DNA of 64,000 bases, from the NCBI RefSeq assembly GCF_943734655.1, contig NC_071354.1, forward strand, positions 42,137,744 through 42,201,743, read 5' to 3'. The notes under the pieces are model-generated. The model saw only the letters and a program-made list of their open reading frames with translations, did not search any database and was not told the origin of the DNA. The translations under genes were made by a program, and so were the position numbers. Shown piece by piece: positions 10,640-22,566 of this stretch (positions are counted from its first letter, which is position 1; every line of letters begins with the position of its first letter). Source of the stretch: Sabethes cyaneus (Eukaryota; Arthropoda; Insecta; Diptera; Culicidae).

Positions 10640-13600
10640 TTACCTTAGTCTATTCTTAAAAGTAACACTTGGTAAATCAAAGTCAAATAATTCGAACGCG
10701 TTATTGAAGACGTCACACATCGCCCTAAGAGGTTCGTTTTGTCCATAATCAGTGCGGTGGAATGCAAGGCGCAGAAAATCACGTGATCTTAGGTTTCTGG
10801 AGGGGACATTAAAATCGATTTCGGAAAGTATGTTTGGAGCATCTATTTCCCCAGTTAATAGTTTTCCTACGAAAATAGCTTGAAAAATATTTCGCCTCTT
10901 TACTAGTGTGTCGATGCCCAGAAGTCGACAACGGTCAGCATAAGATGGCAAATGGTTGGGATTTTGCCACGGTAGAAACCTTAGAGCGAAGCGTAGGAAC
11001 CTGGCCTGTACTGATTCAATCCGGTTATTCCAAATTTCGGTGTTGGGGCTCCATACTATGGCCGATGTCTCCAGAATGGAACGGACAAGTGAGAAATACA
11101 ATGATCGCAAGCAAAACGGGTCAGTGAACTCTCTGGCTATCCTCATGATAAAGCCAAGGTTTCTATTAGCACGTGCTATGATGTAACAGTAGTGATGTTT
11201 AAATGAGAGTTGTGAGTCTAGTAGTACACCTAGGTCTTTAATTACTGTGACCCTTTCGAGCGTTTCTCCAGATACTGTATAGTTAGACAATATTGGGTTT
11301 TTCTTGCGTGTAAAAGAAATCACGAAACATTTTGCTACACTAATAGTCAATAAGTTTCGCAAGCACCAGTTGGAGAAAGAATTCAAGGATCGTTGCAGTT
11401 CAATGCAGTCCGTTAGAGTTCGAATGACAAGAAATAATTTCAGATCATCAGCGTAAATGAGTTTACAGCCCGGCGGGATAATAAAGCACACATCATTGAA
11501 GAATAAAGAGAACAGCAGCGGTCCCAGGTTACTCCCCTGCGGAACACCAGACATATTAGTGAAACTGTCGGACTCAATGTGGCCTAATCTAACAGAAAGC
11601 GTGCGATCGACGAGATAAGATTTCAGCCACTCAGTGAAATGTATTGAAGCTCCGAGGCGTTCAATTTTAGCTAATAAGATAGAGTGATCGACACGATCGA
11701 ACGCAGCTTTCAAATCAGTGTAAATAGTGTCCACTTGTACGCCATTTTCCATGCTTTTAATGCAATGCGATGTGAACTGCAGTAAATTTGTCGTCGTTGA
11801 TCTGCCAGGGTAGAAGCCATGCTGATCCATGGAGATATATGACTTGAACTCACGTAGCAGTACATTTCCAACCAGTATTTCAAATAATTTTGATCCAGCC
11901 GAGAGAGAGAGGTAATTCCTCGATAGTTAACTATATCGTGTTTGTCTCCTTTTTTGAACACAGGAAACATAACCGATTTTTTCCAGCACTCAGGTAATAT
12001 TGCTTGCGACAACGATTGGTTAAATATCATTCTTAGCGGGACACATAGCGCAGTCGCACATTTTTTCAAGATAATAGCTGGAATACCGTCTGGGCCACTT
12101 GATGTTGAGGGTTTTAACTTTTTCATAGCTTCAAGTACATCTTCGTCGGAAAAACTAATACCACTCAAGTTTATTACATCACGAGGAACGTTGCGAAGGG
12201 CATTTTCTATTTGTGTCCAACTAGCCGAAGTCGCATTGAACACGCTCGAAAAGTGTTTCGCAAACAAACTGCAGATGCCATCAGTTGTACTAGAGCTTTC
12301 ATTTCCCAAAAACATACTGGTAGGAAGACCACTTTCTTTGCGCTTACTGTTTACGAATGACCAAAACCGTTTCGGATTCTGACTGAGTTCTGACTGTGTG
12401 CGTAACACATGCCTAGAATACAGGTAACGGTTATAGATTCTATAATTCCTGCTTGCGGTAGTGAACACAAGTTTTGTCGTCGGATTTCGTCGTCTTGTAT
12501 AATTTCGGAGCGCTGCTGCCCTTAACCGCTTCAACTCCCGAAGTCCTCGGTTGGACCATGGAGGTTTTGGCCGGGGACGAGGTGATGGAACAAAGTCATT
12601 AAACTGCTGTTTCAGTGTCAACGATAGTAATTCTACTCTGCCATTAACGTCAGTTGCTTGGTTCAGTAAAGTTTCCCAGTCGATTGTAAGTAGAGTATTC
12701 AGGAGCCCGGTAAAATCAGTTTTAAAAAAATTGAATTTCCTAGTATCAGACAACTCTTCAAAGTGAATTTGTTGAGTGCACACTAATGTAAGTAAGAGGG
12801 GAGGGTGATGCGGATCGATACCAACTAACGACTCACACGCTTCAGCGATGTTGCAGCTCATTGATGCTTCCTCATTCACGAAAACGAGGTCCAGGGTTCG
12901 ATTCCGCTTATTCGTGACCATACATATTTGTATCATATTGAGTAAAGACATACCGTCTAATAGCACAACACTAGATCTGCTAAAACTGGATTCAGAAGGA
13001 TCAGCAAAAATACGACCGGAGTGGCTGGGTTTCCAAACAAGGCCTGGTTGGTTATAGTCTCCGAACAGCAGATGAGTAGTACGAGACGAAAATGAGTTTA
13101 CTATAGCAAGCGTCGCATCGATATGCTTTTGAACGACTGCTGTGTTATCCGCAATGTCTGGGGGAATATAAACAACACCTACACAGATGCTTGAGTCGTT
13201 TGTGCAAATATCCACCCATAACTGTTCTAAGTCGCGATTGACACCAGATCTCAACTTCGACTGCTGTCGGTTCGACACAGCAATTAGGACGCCACCTCCA
13301 CGAGATTTACCTGAGTTAACTGAGTCGCGATCGTTGCGGTATACTGTGTATCTTGACCCAAATAACTGAAGTGAGCATATTTCGTCATTTAGCCAGGTCT
13401 CGGTAAGAACGATGACATCATAATCTGCGTCTGAGACAGCTATAAACAGCTCGTCGATTTTAGTTCGTAATCCCCTCACATTCTGATAATAGAATTGAAG
13501 GTTTCCATATGAATTACAAACTGTAGAGGTAACCTCGTCGCAGCTTACAGGACCAGCAGAATCAGTCTGTAACGGACATTGTTTTTTAACGACGGCAGCA

Positions 13601-13917
13601 TCTGATCGTCCCGCTTCGAAAGAACATATACATTCTTGGTTTTTACCTGACGGAAAATAACCGCTGCAGTCATGTTCTTCCAATCGGTCAGCAGTTAAGC
13701 GTGCATGTTCGGTAAGCAGTATTGGTGCCTCATTATTATTGTCGGAGTTATCATCAACCATCATCCTGCAGCGTTCATCAGCAAAATTGTCATAGTCATC
13801 GCGCTGCTTGACTTGTTCCAGCTCACTATAAATTACATAAATTCCCTGAGATTTTTGCAAATCATTTGAATACATATACTTAACTGGAAGGGGGGGCCGT
13901 TGCCCCCCCAAATCCAC
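10640..13917 (-). pseudogene. LINE ORF2: APE endonuclease-reverse transcriptase, one frameshift
   Basis: The start at 13917 lies 20 bp past the ORF1 stop. The first ~135 residues are a linker. The AP-endonuclease domain runs from YYQNVRGL (about residue 140) through LTETWLND, FGDYNQPG and DPHHPPL (about 367). RT motifs follow: SGPDGIPA, FPVFKKGDKHDIVNYRGI, then after the frameshift STTTNLLQ, DLKAAFDRVDH, GVPQGSNLGPLLF and the catalytic YADD (near 11450), ending with a Jockey/CR1-like thumb (AIVWSPN). The break is at about 11905-11912, where an extra CT in a CT run shifts the frame by two. The downstream frame is then open to the stop at 10640. The protein nicks target DNA and reverse-transcribes the element RNA. 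Apart from this slip it looks recently active, or the slip could be a sequencing error. Confidence 0.9.
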
Positions 13918-13937
13918 CGGTGGTAGGGCGACAGAGA

Positions 13938-14750
13938 CTAATGCACCATTGGTGTGTTCTCCAGCGGCGTTGCGAAATGCTCGTTTTTTGTTCGGTAATC
14001 TTCAAACTCCCGAAAGAATATTCCAGCCGGCCAGGTACTTGCAGAGAGTGCAATTTGCTTGTACTTTGGATCTATACCAACTTTGAAGGAAATGAAACGT
14101 AACGTTTTCAAATCAGCATCACGTTTAACCAGCTTGATAATCTCGGGAGGCTCATCGCACTGCAGGCATTCCAAAACCATCTCATTAATATTGTCGTTTG
14201 ATACCTCTGGGTGAATTCTAGATAAATACACCCAGAATTTCGGTTCAACCACAGGAACTGTAGCCACTATTTTTGAAAGAGCGGTTTTCGTTCCCTCGGC
14301 AGCATTTGGTTTTGAGATGGAGTGATCATCTCGCCTGCGTTTTGATGGAGGGCGTTTAATTGCCGGCCAGGAAATCTTTGAGGCACGAGGTGTTATTTCC
14401 AGATTGTCATTATGATTGCGTAGCATTAAACGGTCTACTTTTTCACTAAGTGTGCCAACCGTTTTAACCAGCTGACCAAATTGATCGCTTATTGCAGCAT
14501 TCATCGGTTCAGCCGATACATTATTTATTTTCTCTGCCAGGTAGACCCGAATACTTCTGCCGTTCACTGTTTCTCTGCAGACTGGGCAAATGAAAATCGC
14601 TTTGCCCTGGTTAAACAAATCCTTATGCGCGCGACCGTTGAAGCCGCAACATTGCTGGCTGATGTGGTAAAAAGTGTCACAGAAGCCGCAGCGCACTGGC
14701 TCTAAATCATTAATAGGCAAAAGACACTCGCCGCACAGCTTCTTATCCAT
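13938..14750 (-). CDS. LINE ORF1 protein with PHD-like zinc finger
   Basis: This is an intact 270-residue frame. The N-terminus holds a C4HC3 PHD-type finger: C6-x2-C9, C21-x2-C24, H29, C34 and C55-x2-C58. A probable coiled coil follows (about 85-110, QFGQLVKTVGTLSEKVDRLM), then a basic patch around KRPPSKRRRDD, and a C-terminal domain of about 100 residues with VYLSRIHPEV and VKRDADLKTLRFISFKVGID. ORF1 proteins of CR1-group LINEs often carry PHD fingers and are thought to bind the element RNA. It precedes ORF2 by 20 bp, so ORF2 would be made by reinitiation or a similar mechanism (inference). No lesion is seen. Confidence 0.85.
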   Translation of the reverse strand: MDKKLCGECLLPINDLEPVRCGFCDTFYHISQQCCGFNGRAHKDLFNQGKAIFICPVCRETVNGRSIRVYLAEKINNVSAEPMNAAISDQFGQLVKTVGTLSEKVDRLMLRNHNDNLEITPRASKISWPAIKRPPSKRRRDDHSISKPNAAEGTKTALSKIVATVPVVEPKFWVYLSRIHPEVSNDNINEMVLECLQCDEPPEIIKLVKRDADLKTLRFISFKVGIDPKYKQIALSASTWPAGIFFREFEDYRTKNEHFATPLENTPMVH

Positions 14751-15050
14751 CTCGCTATTGTTGAGACTGGCTGCGTGAAGTGGAGATACAAACTAGCCTC
14801 TGCGCCTTTGTATTGAACTGATGATGAGCGATATCAAAAACACTTTCACTGTTTGTTTCACTGCGGTCGAATTTAGTTAATATTTCACCGAGAACAGAAA
14901 TTAGATAGTCCAGATGTCGAAGTTCCACAACTTTATGAACCAATATATTAGTTTTACACGATAAAAGATCAAAATAAATATCACAATCGCTTAAAGCGTA
15001 ACTGTATCCATATGACAGAGTTGCCAAATTCCGGTCTCTACGCGGATTAT

Positions 15051-15359
15051 TGCCGTTTTTTGCGCAGTGCTTGGTTCAATTGCATCAATTGAACTCGACA
15101 CGATTTTCCAACATCAACAATCTATAAACCAAAAAATATAAATAAAACATGGAAAAATTATTCTAAGTATTCAATCCACAACTAAGTTGTTATATACGGT
15201 CAGTCAGTAACTGACCAGCTTTATCCTTTAGCGGCATCATAGTATTCATCCTGGCACCACTTTGGCGGCGAAAAATATGGTACAATAAACGAACATCACT
15301 ATTTCTGGCGGTGACTGGTTTGTGCAACAAAACCGTTCCTTCTGGTCGTTGCAGTAGTT
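15051..15359. other. Noncoding junction between LINE and satellite
   Basis: No gene was recognised. The segment at 15290-15360 ('gtgcaacaaaac' and surrounding text) loosely resembles the non-satellite part repeated at 15670-15715 and 15893-15940, so it may be the first unit of the higher-order repeat. Confidence 0.35.
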
Positions 15360-16264
15360 GTTTACAGCTGGGACGTGAGACCTGGCACCTGGGACTTGGG
15401 ACCTAGGGAACCTGGGACCTGGAAGATTTCGGACATGAGAAACCTCGGACATGGGAGCCCTCGACCATAGGAGACCTCGAATCTGGGAGACCTGGGACCT
15501 GGGAGACCTGGGATCAGGTAGATCTGGGATCTGGGACAACTGGGATGTGGGAAATGGAGCAAAGAACCTGAGACATAACACCGGAGACGTATAACATGGG
15601 ATGTAGAACCTGAAACATAGAACATGGGACAGAATACAAAGGACTTGGTGCTTGGGAGCCCTGGGACCAGGCGAGAAATATCAAACAACAAACGGATATC
15701 GCCATTGGTGGCAGTTGAAACCTGGAACCTGGGACGTGAGACCTGGGAGCAGAGACCTGGGACCTGGGTCTTGAGACCTGAGACCGGGATGCATACAATC
15801 TGAAACATGCAACCTGATACTAGCACCGGACACGTAAAACCTGAAACATAAAACATGGAATTGGAACTTAAGAACCCTGGGTCCTGATGAGAAATTTGAA
15901 CAACAAACGGATACTACCACTAGCGGCAGCAGCTGTTCAGAGTTGAGACCTGGGATGTGGGACGTGGGACATAGAATCTAGGACATAGGACATGAGACAT
16001 AACATCGGAGATGTTAAAAATAGAATGTAGAACCTGCAAGAGAGAACATGGAACAGAAAACGCAGGACGGTTGAGCCCTGGGACCTGAGACCTTGGATCT
16101 CAGATAAAAGATTTGGGATCTTGGATTAGGGACCCGAGACATTTGGCATGGGACGTTGGTCTTTGGACATGGGAAATTGGAAATTGGACATTGAATATGG
16201 ACAAGTGGCGTAAGATATGGGACGTGGGATGTTGGAATAAGACATGGGACAAGGGATATGGGAC
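15360..16264. repeat. 7-bp satellite, CTGGGAC type, with ~220-bp higher-order units
   Basis: Degenerate tandem copies of a heptamer around CTGGGAC. A non-heptamer segment containing 'caacaaacggat' recurs at about 15680 and 15905, about 223 bp apart. 'gacataacaccggaga'-like text recurs at about 15575, 15815 and 16000. The translated proline/serine-rich frames are artefacts. Confidence 0.9.
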
Positions 16265-16266
16265 AT

Positions 16267-18287
16267 CCCAAGTAACAATTTTAATTTTAAGGTGCACTTC
16301 CAGCATTTGCTGCTTAAAACCGATCTCAAAACTTGTAATTCTACAAAACTGCGATAAAACAGCCATAAAACCCTTACAAGGTGAGGGAGGCCCACACTAA
16401 AGAAGGTTCTCAAGAAAATTTTCAAAGATCCTTTTAAAACTTGTAATTCTTATCGATATCTATTTATAATGACTTCCAAGAGTCGCTTGAAACAAAAAGA
16501 AAACCGCCACAAATGATGATGATTTTATGGTTGCCTCTTCAAAAAACACTTGCAAGACATCATATACTTTTCACAGCCTTAAATGTTTTAAATTGACCGA
16601 GAGCTATAAGCTATAAGCATTCACAGATATTGCTATTTCGAAATGGGTATAAATGAAAATTGAAAATAAAAATGGTGGTAAAAGCAGCTGCTTTGTTGCT
16701 CATAAATGAGAAATTTTTCATACCACGCTCGGTTTGTCGATGTTTTGTGACATGAAAGTTAGAAAATTTTAACGCGCCAGTTATTTTTGCTAGATTATTG
16801 AAAAATTAACTTAATAAAAAAATTAATGATTTCATGAAGAAGTTAATAGCTACCAAATTTTTAACTAATTTTAGCAAAAAGGCTTTTATATGTCTAAACA
16901 TTTATTTAAAAAGATAAGATCACTAATGGTATTGCATAATACCATATTTATAAGCGCCCATATGCAATTGCCTACAATTTCAAAAGTAATCAAAATAGCC
17001 CTGTTCGCCATTTTTTCAATGGTTTTATCCAAATCAACCCGAAAGCGCTTATTAGACTAACATTTCTCGGGTAAATTTTCAAATAGACCTAAGTGACAAT
17101 GAGAGATTTTCTTCGCGTCTCCTCTCTTCCGCTTTTTTACGGCGATCCTAATGCATTTTAACATATCAGCTTTGCATAAGACGGTTGCCAGAGTCACTAG
17201 TTAGCTAAATGTTTTGAAAGTTTCCTTTTCTATGCATTTATGTAGCCGTGAAAGACGGAAGAGAGGAGACGCGAAGAGAATCTCTCATTGTCACTTAGGT
17301 CTATTTGAAAATTTACCCGCGATTTCTTGCACAAGACAAAGAAAATTTTTCCAAGAGCGCGATAAGTTCATCAATACTTATTGTATTCTTGAGGAAGACA
17401 CGTTGCGCTTGAATAAGAATTGTTTGAATTACTTGAGGGCACCAAGTTTTTTGCAAGATAACTATTCTAGTATAAACAAAGAAAACATCAACGAAGTATC
17501 GACGTAACGTGTTGTTTGTGCTGTTTGGACTTCACGTCAGTTCCAAGCGTTTAATTTACAATCGGTACAACTGGTTTTAAAAATTATGCTTCAACTACTT
17601 CAGTGCCTTCAAAAATTTTCCATAAAAAGACATCTGACTTATGAACTCTATATTTAGTTTAAAAAATACGAAAAGCTCTAGAGGAAACCCGCACCGCCTC
17701 TGGCAAATGCATCATTACCGGCACTGTCCTTCCCCAGATCAGATAGTCCTGAGATCTTTATTGTTTTGTGACTTCGCTATCTGTTTATATGAAAGAGTTT
17801 TCAAATTCAGATTTTCGCTTAATTTTCGTTTAAAAGATCTGTATTCTTCAATTTTCTCCAGGTTCAGACGCCCATTTTGACAGATTAGTTGTTTACGTTA
17901 GAATGTTCTTATTCAAGCGTATAATTTCTCTTTCAAGAATATACGATTTTAAGAGAGTTTTATGGCAGTATTGTTAAGATAAACGAATCTTGCAGAAGAA
18001 TGTCATAAGTTTTTGTCAAAACTATTGTTAAGTTTGAAGGAGCGTCGTTTTTAAGCAAAAATGAAGTATCCTTTAAAACCCCTTATAAGGTGAATTACAC
18101 TTATTGATAATTTAGTTTTATGGGTGATTCTTCAAGTCTCCTTCAGTCATACTTCAGAAATGTTAGTCAAATAAGATAAAATTCACTTGAGGAAAAACAT
18201 TATAAAACCTAACAGACTTTGAAATGCTCTGATAAAACTACTCTAAGAAATGAATAAGACCAATTTGCTATTGGATTGTTACTTGGG
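16267..18287. mobile_element. Non-autonomous copy B of the CCCAAG-ended CACTA-like element
   Basis: It begins CCCAAGTAACAAT and ends ATTGTTACTTGGG, flanked by AT (16265-16266 and 18288-18289). Joining the flanks gives gggacatgtgac, which matches the surrounding satellite, so the 2-bp TSD and the ends are well supported. The right ~420 bp match 5028-5434 upstream of, and into, the transposase of copy A. 17640-17880 (minus) holds only a decayed N-terminal coding remnant. Length is 2021 bp. A 252-bp MITE is nested at 17068-17319. Confidence 0.85.
17068..17319. mobile_element. 252-bp foldback MITE nested in copy B
   Basis: Arms of about 85 bp (17068-17153 and 17233-17319) are inverted copies, near-perfect over the outer 70 bp, starting CGGGTAAATTTTCAAATAG. 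A possible TSD ATTTCT lies on both sides (17062-17067, and two bases after the right end). One arm of a related copy is at 28374-28470. It has no coding capacity. Confidence 0.85.
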
Positions 18288-18289
18288 AT

Positions 18290-18655
18290 GTGACACGTTG
18301 TTAGAAAGCACACGTGTTAAGCAATTGAAGAACCTAATAACTAAATTTTAACAAAATAACAGCAAGCAATTATTCTTTCGTAGTTTACAATTTATATTAA
18401 TAAAGAGGCTTCCGGAGAAATCGCAGGAATTTCGGTTTGCCTAGGATTGGTATCGGCTGATTCATCTGGATCGACTGGAAGAACAAGAATTTTGACGAAA
18501 GACCTCCTAATTATTCCCTTGGCGATGCGTTACACGCGTCCGCTGGTCTGGTTCGGAATGCAAGTGAGTAATGGCCCGCATTATGTGATGACTTTAATGG
18601 GGTCTGAAATACGTCCAAAACGTCTTCTCTTTGACCGATATGAGATATGATACGA
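18290..18655. other. Unrecognised stretch between element B and satellite remnant
   Basis: No gene or repeat family was recognised apart from a few satellite-like bases at its left edge. Confidence 0.35.
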
Positions 18656-18787
18656 TGACCATTGGAAGTGAGAAATGGGACATGAGACATGCAACATAAC
18701 ACAATGGACATGGGACACTGGACATATGACATGGGACATAGGACATGTTTCATAACACATGGGACATGGAATAAACAACAACATGGG
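18656..18787. repeat. 7-bp satellite remnant, ATGGGAC type
   Basis: Degenerate heptamers (gggacat, ggacata) match the larger array at 21305-22110. The two were probably contiguous before the LINE inserted. Confidence 0.8.
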
Positions 18788-21304
18788 ATTAACCAATTTT
18801 ATAGAAATTAAGTGTAGACTATGTACAAAAGAATGGCAACATGTGTTCTGTACTGAAGGAAATGTCGACTATGAAGCAGAAAAATTCATCCTTTTCTTGA
18901 AGTGCCTTTTGCATGAAACTGTACCAATGAAAATAAGAAGACAAAATCAACATAGTAAATGCCCTGTGTGGTTCAACCCACATCTGAAAAAACTTAAAAA
19001 TAGAAAACAAAAAGCACACAAAAAAAAATCAAAAATGAAAACAATAGCATTAGCTTGAATAATTATCTCAATATTTGCGAAGAACTCAACTCGGCCACTA
19101 AAATCGCGTATGAAGAATATAATAGTAAAGTCGAAAATGAAGTCAAATCATGCCCAAAAAATTTCTTTAACTATGTAAATGCTAAATTGAAAAGTAGTAA
19201 TTTCCCATCCCAAATGAAACTTGACGGGCTTATTCGAAATAATACTAATGAAATCTGCAACCTTTTTGCAAATTTCTTTCAAGAAGTATATACAACATTT
19301 ACCGAAGAAGACCGCGACCAGGAATATTTCTCATTTATCCCGGAATTTTCTAACGACATATCTGTCTCTCAACTATCAGAAATTGAAAGGACCGGGGCCT
19401 GACGGAATAGCACCCTTATTTCTCAAAAACCTGGCCGAAGAACTTGCTACACCATTACAACGCCTATGTAACATGTCTCTGAAAAATGGAAAATTCCCGG
19501 AAATATGGAAATCTTCGTATTTAGTCCCTATCTTCAAATCAGGAACAAAATCAGACATCCGAAACTACCGTGGAATTGACATTATCTCTTGCATTCCTAA
19601 ACTATTTGAATCAATTGTAAATGAAAAAAATTTCAACAAGTAAAACACAGAATTACAATTCAGCAACACGGCTTCTTTAAAGGCCGCTCTACTGCCTAAA
19701 ATCTTCTGGAATTTGTAACTTTTACTCTGAATGCAATGGACAATGGCAACCACGTAGAAGCTATTTGCACGGACTTTAGTAAGGCATTTGACAGAATTGA
19801 CATACCATTACTAATCTTCAAATTAGCAAAAATTGGAATAGAACCGAAACTCTTGAAATGGCTTCAGTCATATTTAACGGAACGCAAAAAAATTGTTCGC
19901 TTCCAAAATGCCCTTTCGGACCCTTTTCAAGTCACCTCTGGGGTTCTACAAGGTTCCCACTTAGGGCCACTTCTTTTCATTTTACACGTAAATGACTTTT
20001 CCTTAATACTTAACCGCTCAAAAGTACTTGTATATGTAGAGGACATGAAAATATATATGGAAATAAAAAATGCCCATGACGTCGCAGTTTTTCAGAATGA
20101 AGTCAATGTATTCAACACTTGGTGCAACAAATCTCTACTAAACCTGAATGTAAAAAAATGTAACTCAATAGCATTTGGCAGGAAAATTCAGACTCCCTCT
20201 ATTGACATATATTTAGGAAACAGTATTGTACCAACATGTAAAATTGTAAGGGATCTTGGAATAATCTTAGACTAAAAACTAACATTCACAGAACATTACA
20301 ATACCATTATTAACAAAGCAAATAGAATGCTGGGCTTTATCAAACGCTTCAGTCATAATTTCAAAGACCCGTACACAATAAAACTTTTATACATTACATA
20401 TGTAAGACCTATTCTGGAATATTGCAATATTGTATGGCACCCACACACTGCGTTACACGAAGGACGCATTGAATCTGTTCGGAAACAATTTCTACTATAC
20501 GCGCTTCGAAAACTTAACTAGACAGTATTTCTATTACCATCTTATGAAGCGCGCTGCATGGTCATCCATATACAAATACTTGAAGAACGTCGCGAACATG
20601 CAATGCTTTACTTTATCAATGACATTATTTCTCAACGCATCCAGCAGATTTGCTTGCTCAATTAAACTTTTATGCACCGTGTCGTAACCTTAGAACTAGA
20701 AAAATGTTTATGGAAAAATCATATAAGACCAATTATGCGAAAAATGGACCAGTCAATAACATGATGCGCCTTTATAATCAAAATTGCGAAAGAATTGACA
20801 TCACTATGTCCAGAATCCAAATTAAACTACGACTTAGCCATAGGAATAATGCATAGTGTATAAGTAAACATTGTAATGGGGGGCTCTGTAGCCGCAAGGT
20901 TACCGAGTCTGCTTTGACAAGCGAATGGTCGTGGGTTCGAATCTTAGTAGAATCAGGCCATTCGATGTCAAAGTGACTTTAGCATGGGTTTATTCTCTGG
21001 CCCCTCATCACCCTTCCTTCATGCTGAGTTCTACATTATCCCGAAGACGCTTCTTATGGTTAGTATACTGGTATGAGGACCTATTGAGGTAATGGTTTTG
21101 AACCTCATGAGGACTCACCAGTTCTAACTATAACGAGGCGAAACAGGTTTGGTATAGTAGGACATGCATCGAAGCAAGGGTAAAACCCTCATACACATAA
21201 GCACGCATAAAAAAATAAGCTTAAGTGATAAGCCCATACAAAAAAAATGCATTGTAATAATATTATTGTATGTAGTCTACAAATGCTTGACAAATAAATA
21301 AATA
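18788..21304 (+). pseudogene. 5'-truncated Jockey-type LINE inserted in the satellite
   Basis: Plus-strand pieces are collinear with a Jockey-type ORF2: a pre-RT linker (SKCPVWFNPHLKKLKNRK, FFNYVNAKLKSSNFPSQ), the RT entry (GPGPDGIAPLFLKNLAEELA, LVPIFKSGTKSDIRNYRGID), FTLNAMDNG then CTDFSKAFDRID, GVLQGSHLGPLLFILHVNDF, and a thumb region (RDLGIILD, LLYITYVRPILEYCNIVWHP). The YADD active site is mutated to YVED. Stops and frameshifts occur near 19020, 19390, 19640, 19700, 20275 and 20520. The 3' end continues past the nested SINE (20878-21249) to 'aaatgcttgacaaataaata' at about 21304. The endonuclease domain is absent, so it is 5'-truncated. Satellite flanks both ends. Confidence 0.85.
20878..21249 (+). 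mobile_element. tRNA-derived SINE (family C) in the LINE 3' UTR
   Basis: A 372-bp insert flanked by the TSD CATTGTAAT (20869-20877 and 21250-21258) and ending in an A-rich tail. The head is tRNA-like: an A-box-like TAGCCGCAAGG and B-box GGGTTCGAATCT. It is unrelated in its body to families A and B. Confidence 0.85.
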
Positions 21305-22110
21305 TAGTACATGGGATATAGTACATGGGATTTGGGACATGGACTCGTGGCATGCGACATGAGGCAAGAAACATGAGACATGGGATATGGGACATGGAAC
21401 TTATGACATAGTACATGGGACGTGAGACACAGGACACGGGACATGAGACATGGGACATGGGACATGAGGCATGGGACATGGGACATGGGACATGGGACAT
21501 GGGACATGGGACATGGGACATAGGACATGGGACATGGGAAATGGGACAGGGGACAGGGGACATGGGACATGGGACATGGGACATAGGACATGGGACATGG
21601 GAACTGGGACAGGGGACAGGGGACATGGGACATGAAACATGGGACATGGAACAGAATGCAAGGGACACGGGACATAGGACATGTGACATAACACATTGGA
21701 CATGAGACTTGGCAGATGGGACATGGGACATGAAACAAGAGACGTGAGACTTGAGATATGAGACATGCGACATGGGATTTGGGACATGGGATGTTGGAAA
21801 CGAAACATGACGCTTGGGACCTGGGACATGAGACATAACATATGACACATGGGACATTGGACATGGGGCATGGGATATGGTACAAGGAACATGGGACATG
21901 GGTCATGGGAAATGGGACATGGGTCATTGGATAACAGACATAGGACACGTGACATAGGACACGTGACATAACACACGGAACAAGAAACATAGATATGTGA
22001 TTAGGCGAGAGACATGGGAAATCCGGTTTGGGACATAGGATGTTTGGCATGAAACATGGATCCGTGAAATTAGGCATGGGACATGGGATTGAGACACGAG
22101 ACATGAGTGT
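21305..22110. repeat. 7-bp satellite, ATGGGAC type, main array
   Basis: About 800 bp of heptamers, cleanest at 21430-21650 (gggacat repeated), with occasional octamer or hexamer slips. Translation gives MSHVPCP repeats on minus and MGHGTWD on plus. These are not proteins. It differs by one base from the CTGGGAC array at 15360. Confidence 0.95.
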
Positions 22111-22271
22111 GTGGCGAAAGAAATAAAGTATAAGGGCCAATGGAGAAAACACAAGGAAGAAATCATCAAAAAAAGCACCAGTCAGTATGCAAAACAGCGT
22201 AATCGAAGTATTAAACCCCTTCAGAAATTCATGACGTTGGCTGAAATTCATGCTTTATCCTGCACTCTTAA

Positions 22272-22562
22272 ATGATTCTACCCATGAATAAGTCGGATTT
22301 AGTTAAAGCTAGGTTGAAACTACTCAAAATGCCCTTATTAAAGTGTACAAACTCAGATTTTGAGTAGTTTTTCAACCAAAAAATTGGTGGTAGGAACTTG
22401 AAAGTGCGTTATTTGTCACAGAGAATAATTCAATTATCGGAAGCAAGCAGCCAAAATTGGTTGAATTTTTTACCCAAAATTTGAGTTTATACACTTTAAG
22501 GGCATTTTGAGTAGTTTCAACCTAGCTTTAGCTAAATCCGACCTATTTACGGGTAGAATCAT
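22272..22562. mobile_element. 291-bp MITE with ~95-bp terminal inverted repeats and TTAA target site
   Basis: The ends ATGATTCTACCC and GGGTAGAATCAT are flanked by TTAA (22268-22271 and 22563-22566). The inverted arms are alike for about 95 bp, including GGTTGAAACTACTCAAAATG. TTAA target duplication is known for piggyBac and Kolobok transposons. It has no coding capacity. Confidence 0.85.
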
Positions 22563-22566
22563 TTAA

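Larger units (their letters stand above)
10379..15050 (-). mobile_element. Nearly full-length CR1/Jockey-type LINE
   Basis: On the minus strand this is a two-ORF LINE: 5' region (about 14751-15050), ORF1 (13938-14750), ORF2 (10640-13917), then a 3' UTR ending in a short tandem tail of AATAAACA-type units at 10379-10402. A PHD-finger ORF1 and a short tandem 3' tail, rather than poly(A), are reported for CR1-group elements. The exact 5' boundary and TSD were not determined. Confidence 0.85.

Noticed and set aside
11942..12382. 146-codon plus-strand frame
   Set aside because: Antisense shadow of the LINE ORF2.
21189..22251. Long MSHVPCP-type reading frames
   Set aside because: They are satellite translations, open by period-7 repetition in several frames, with no splice or promoter context.
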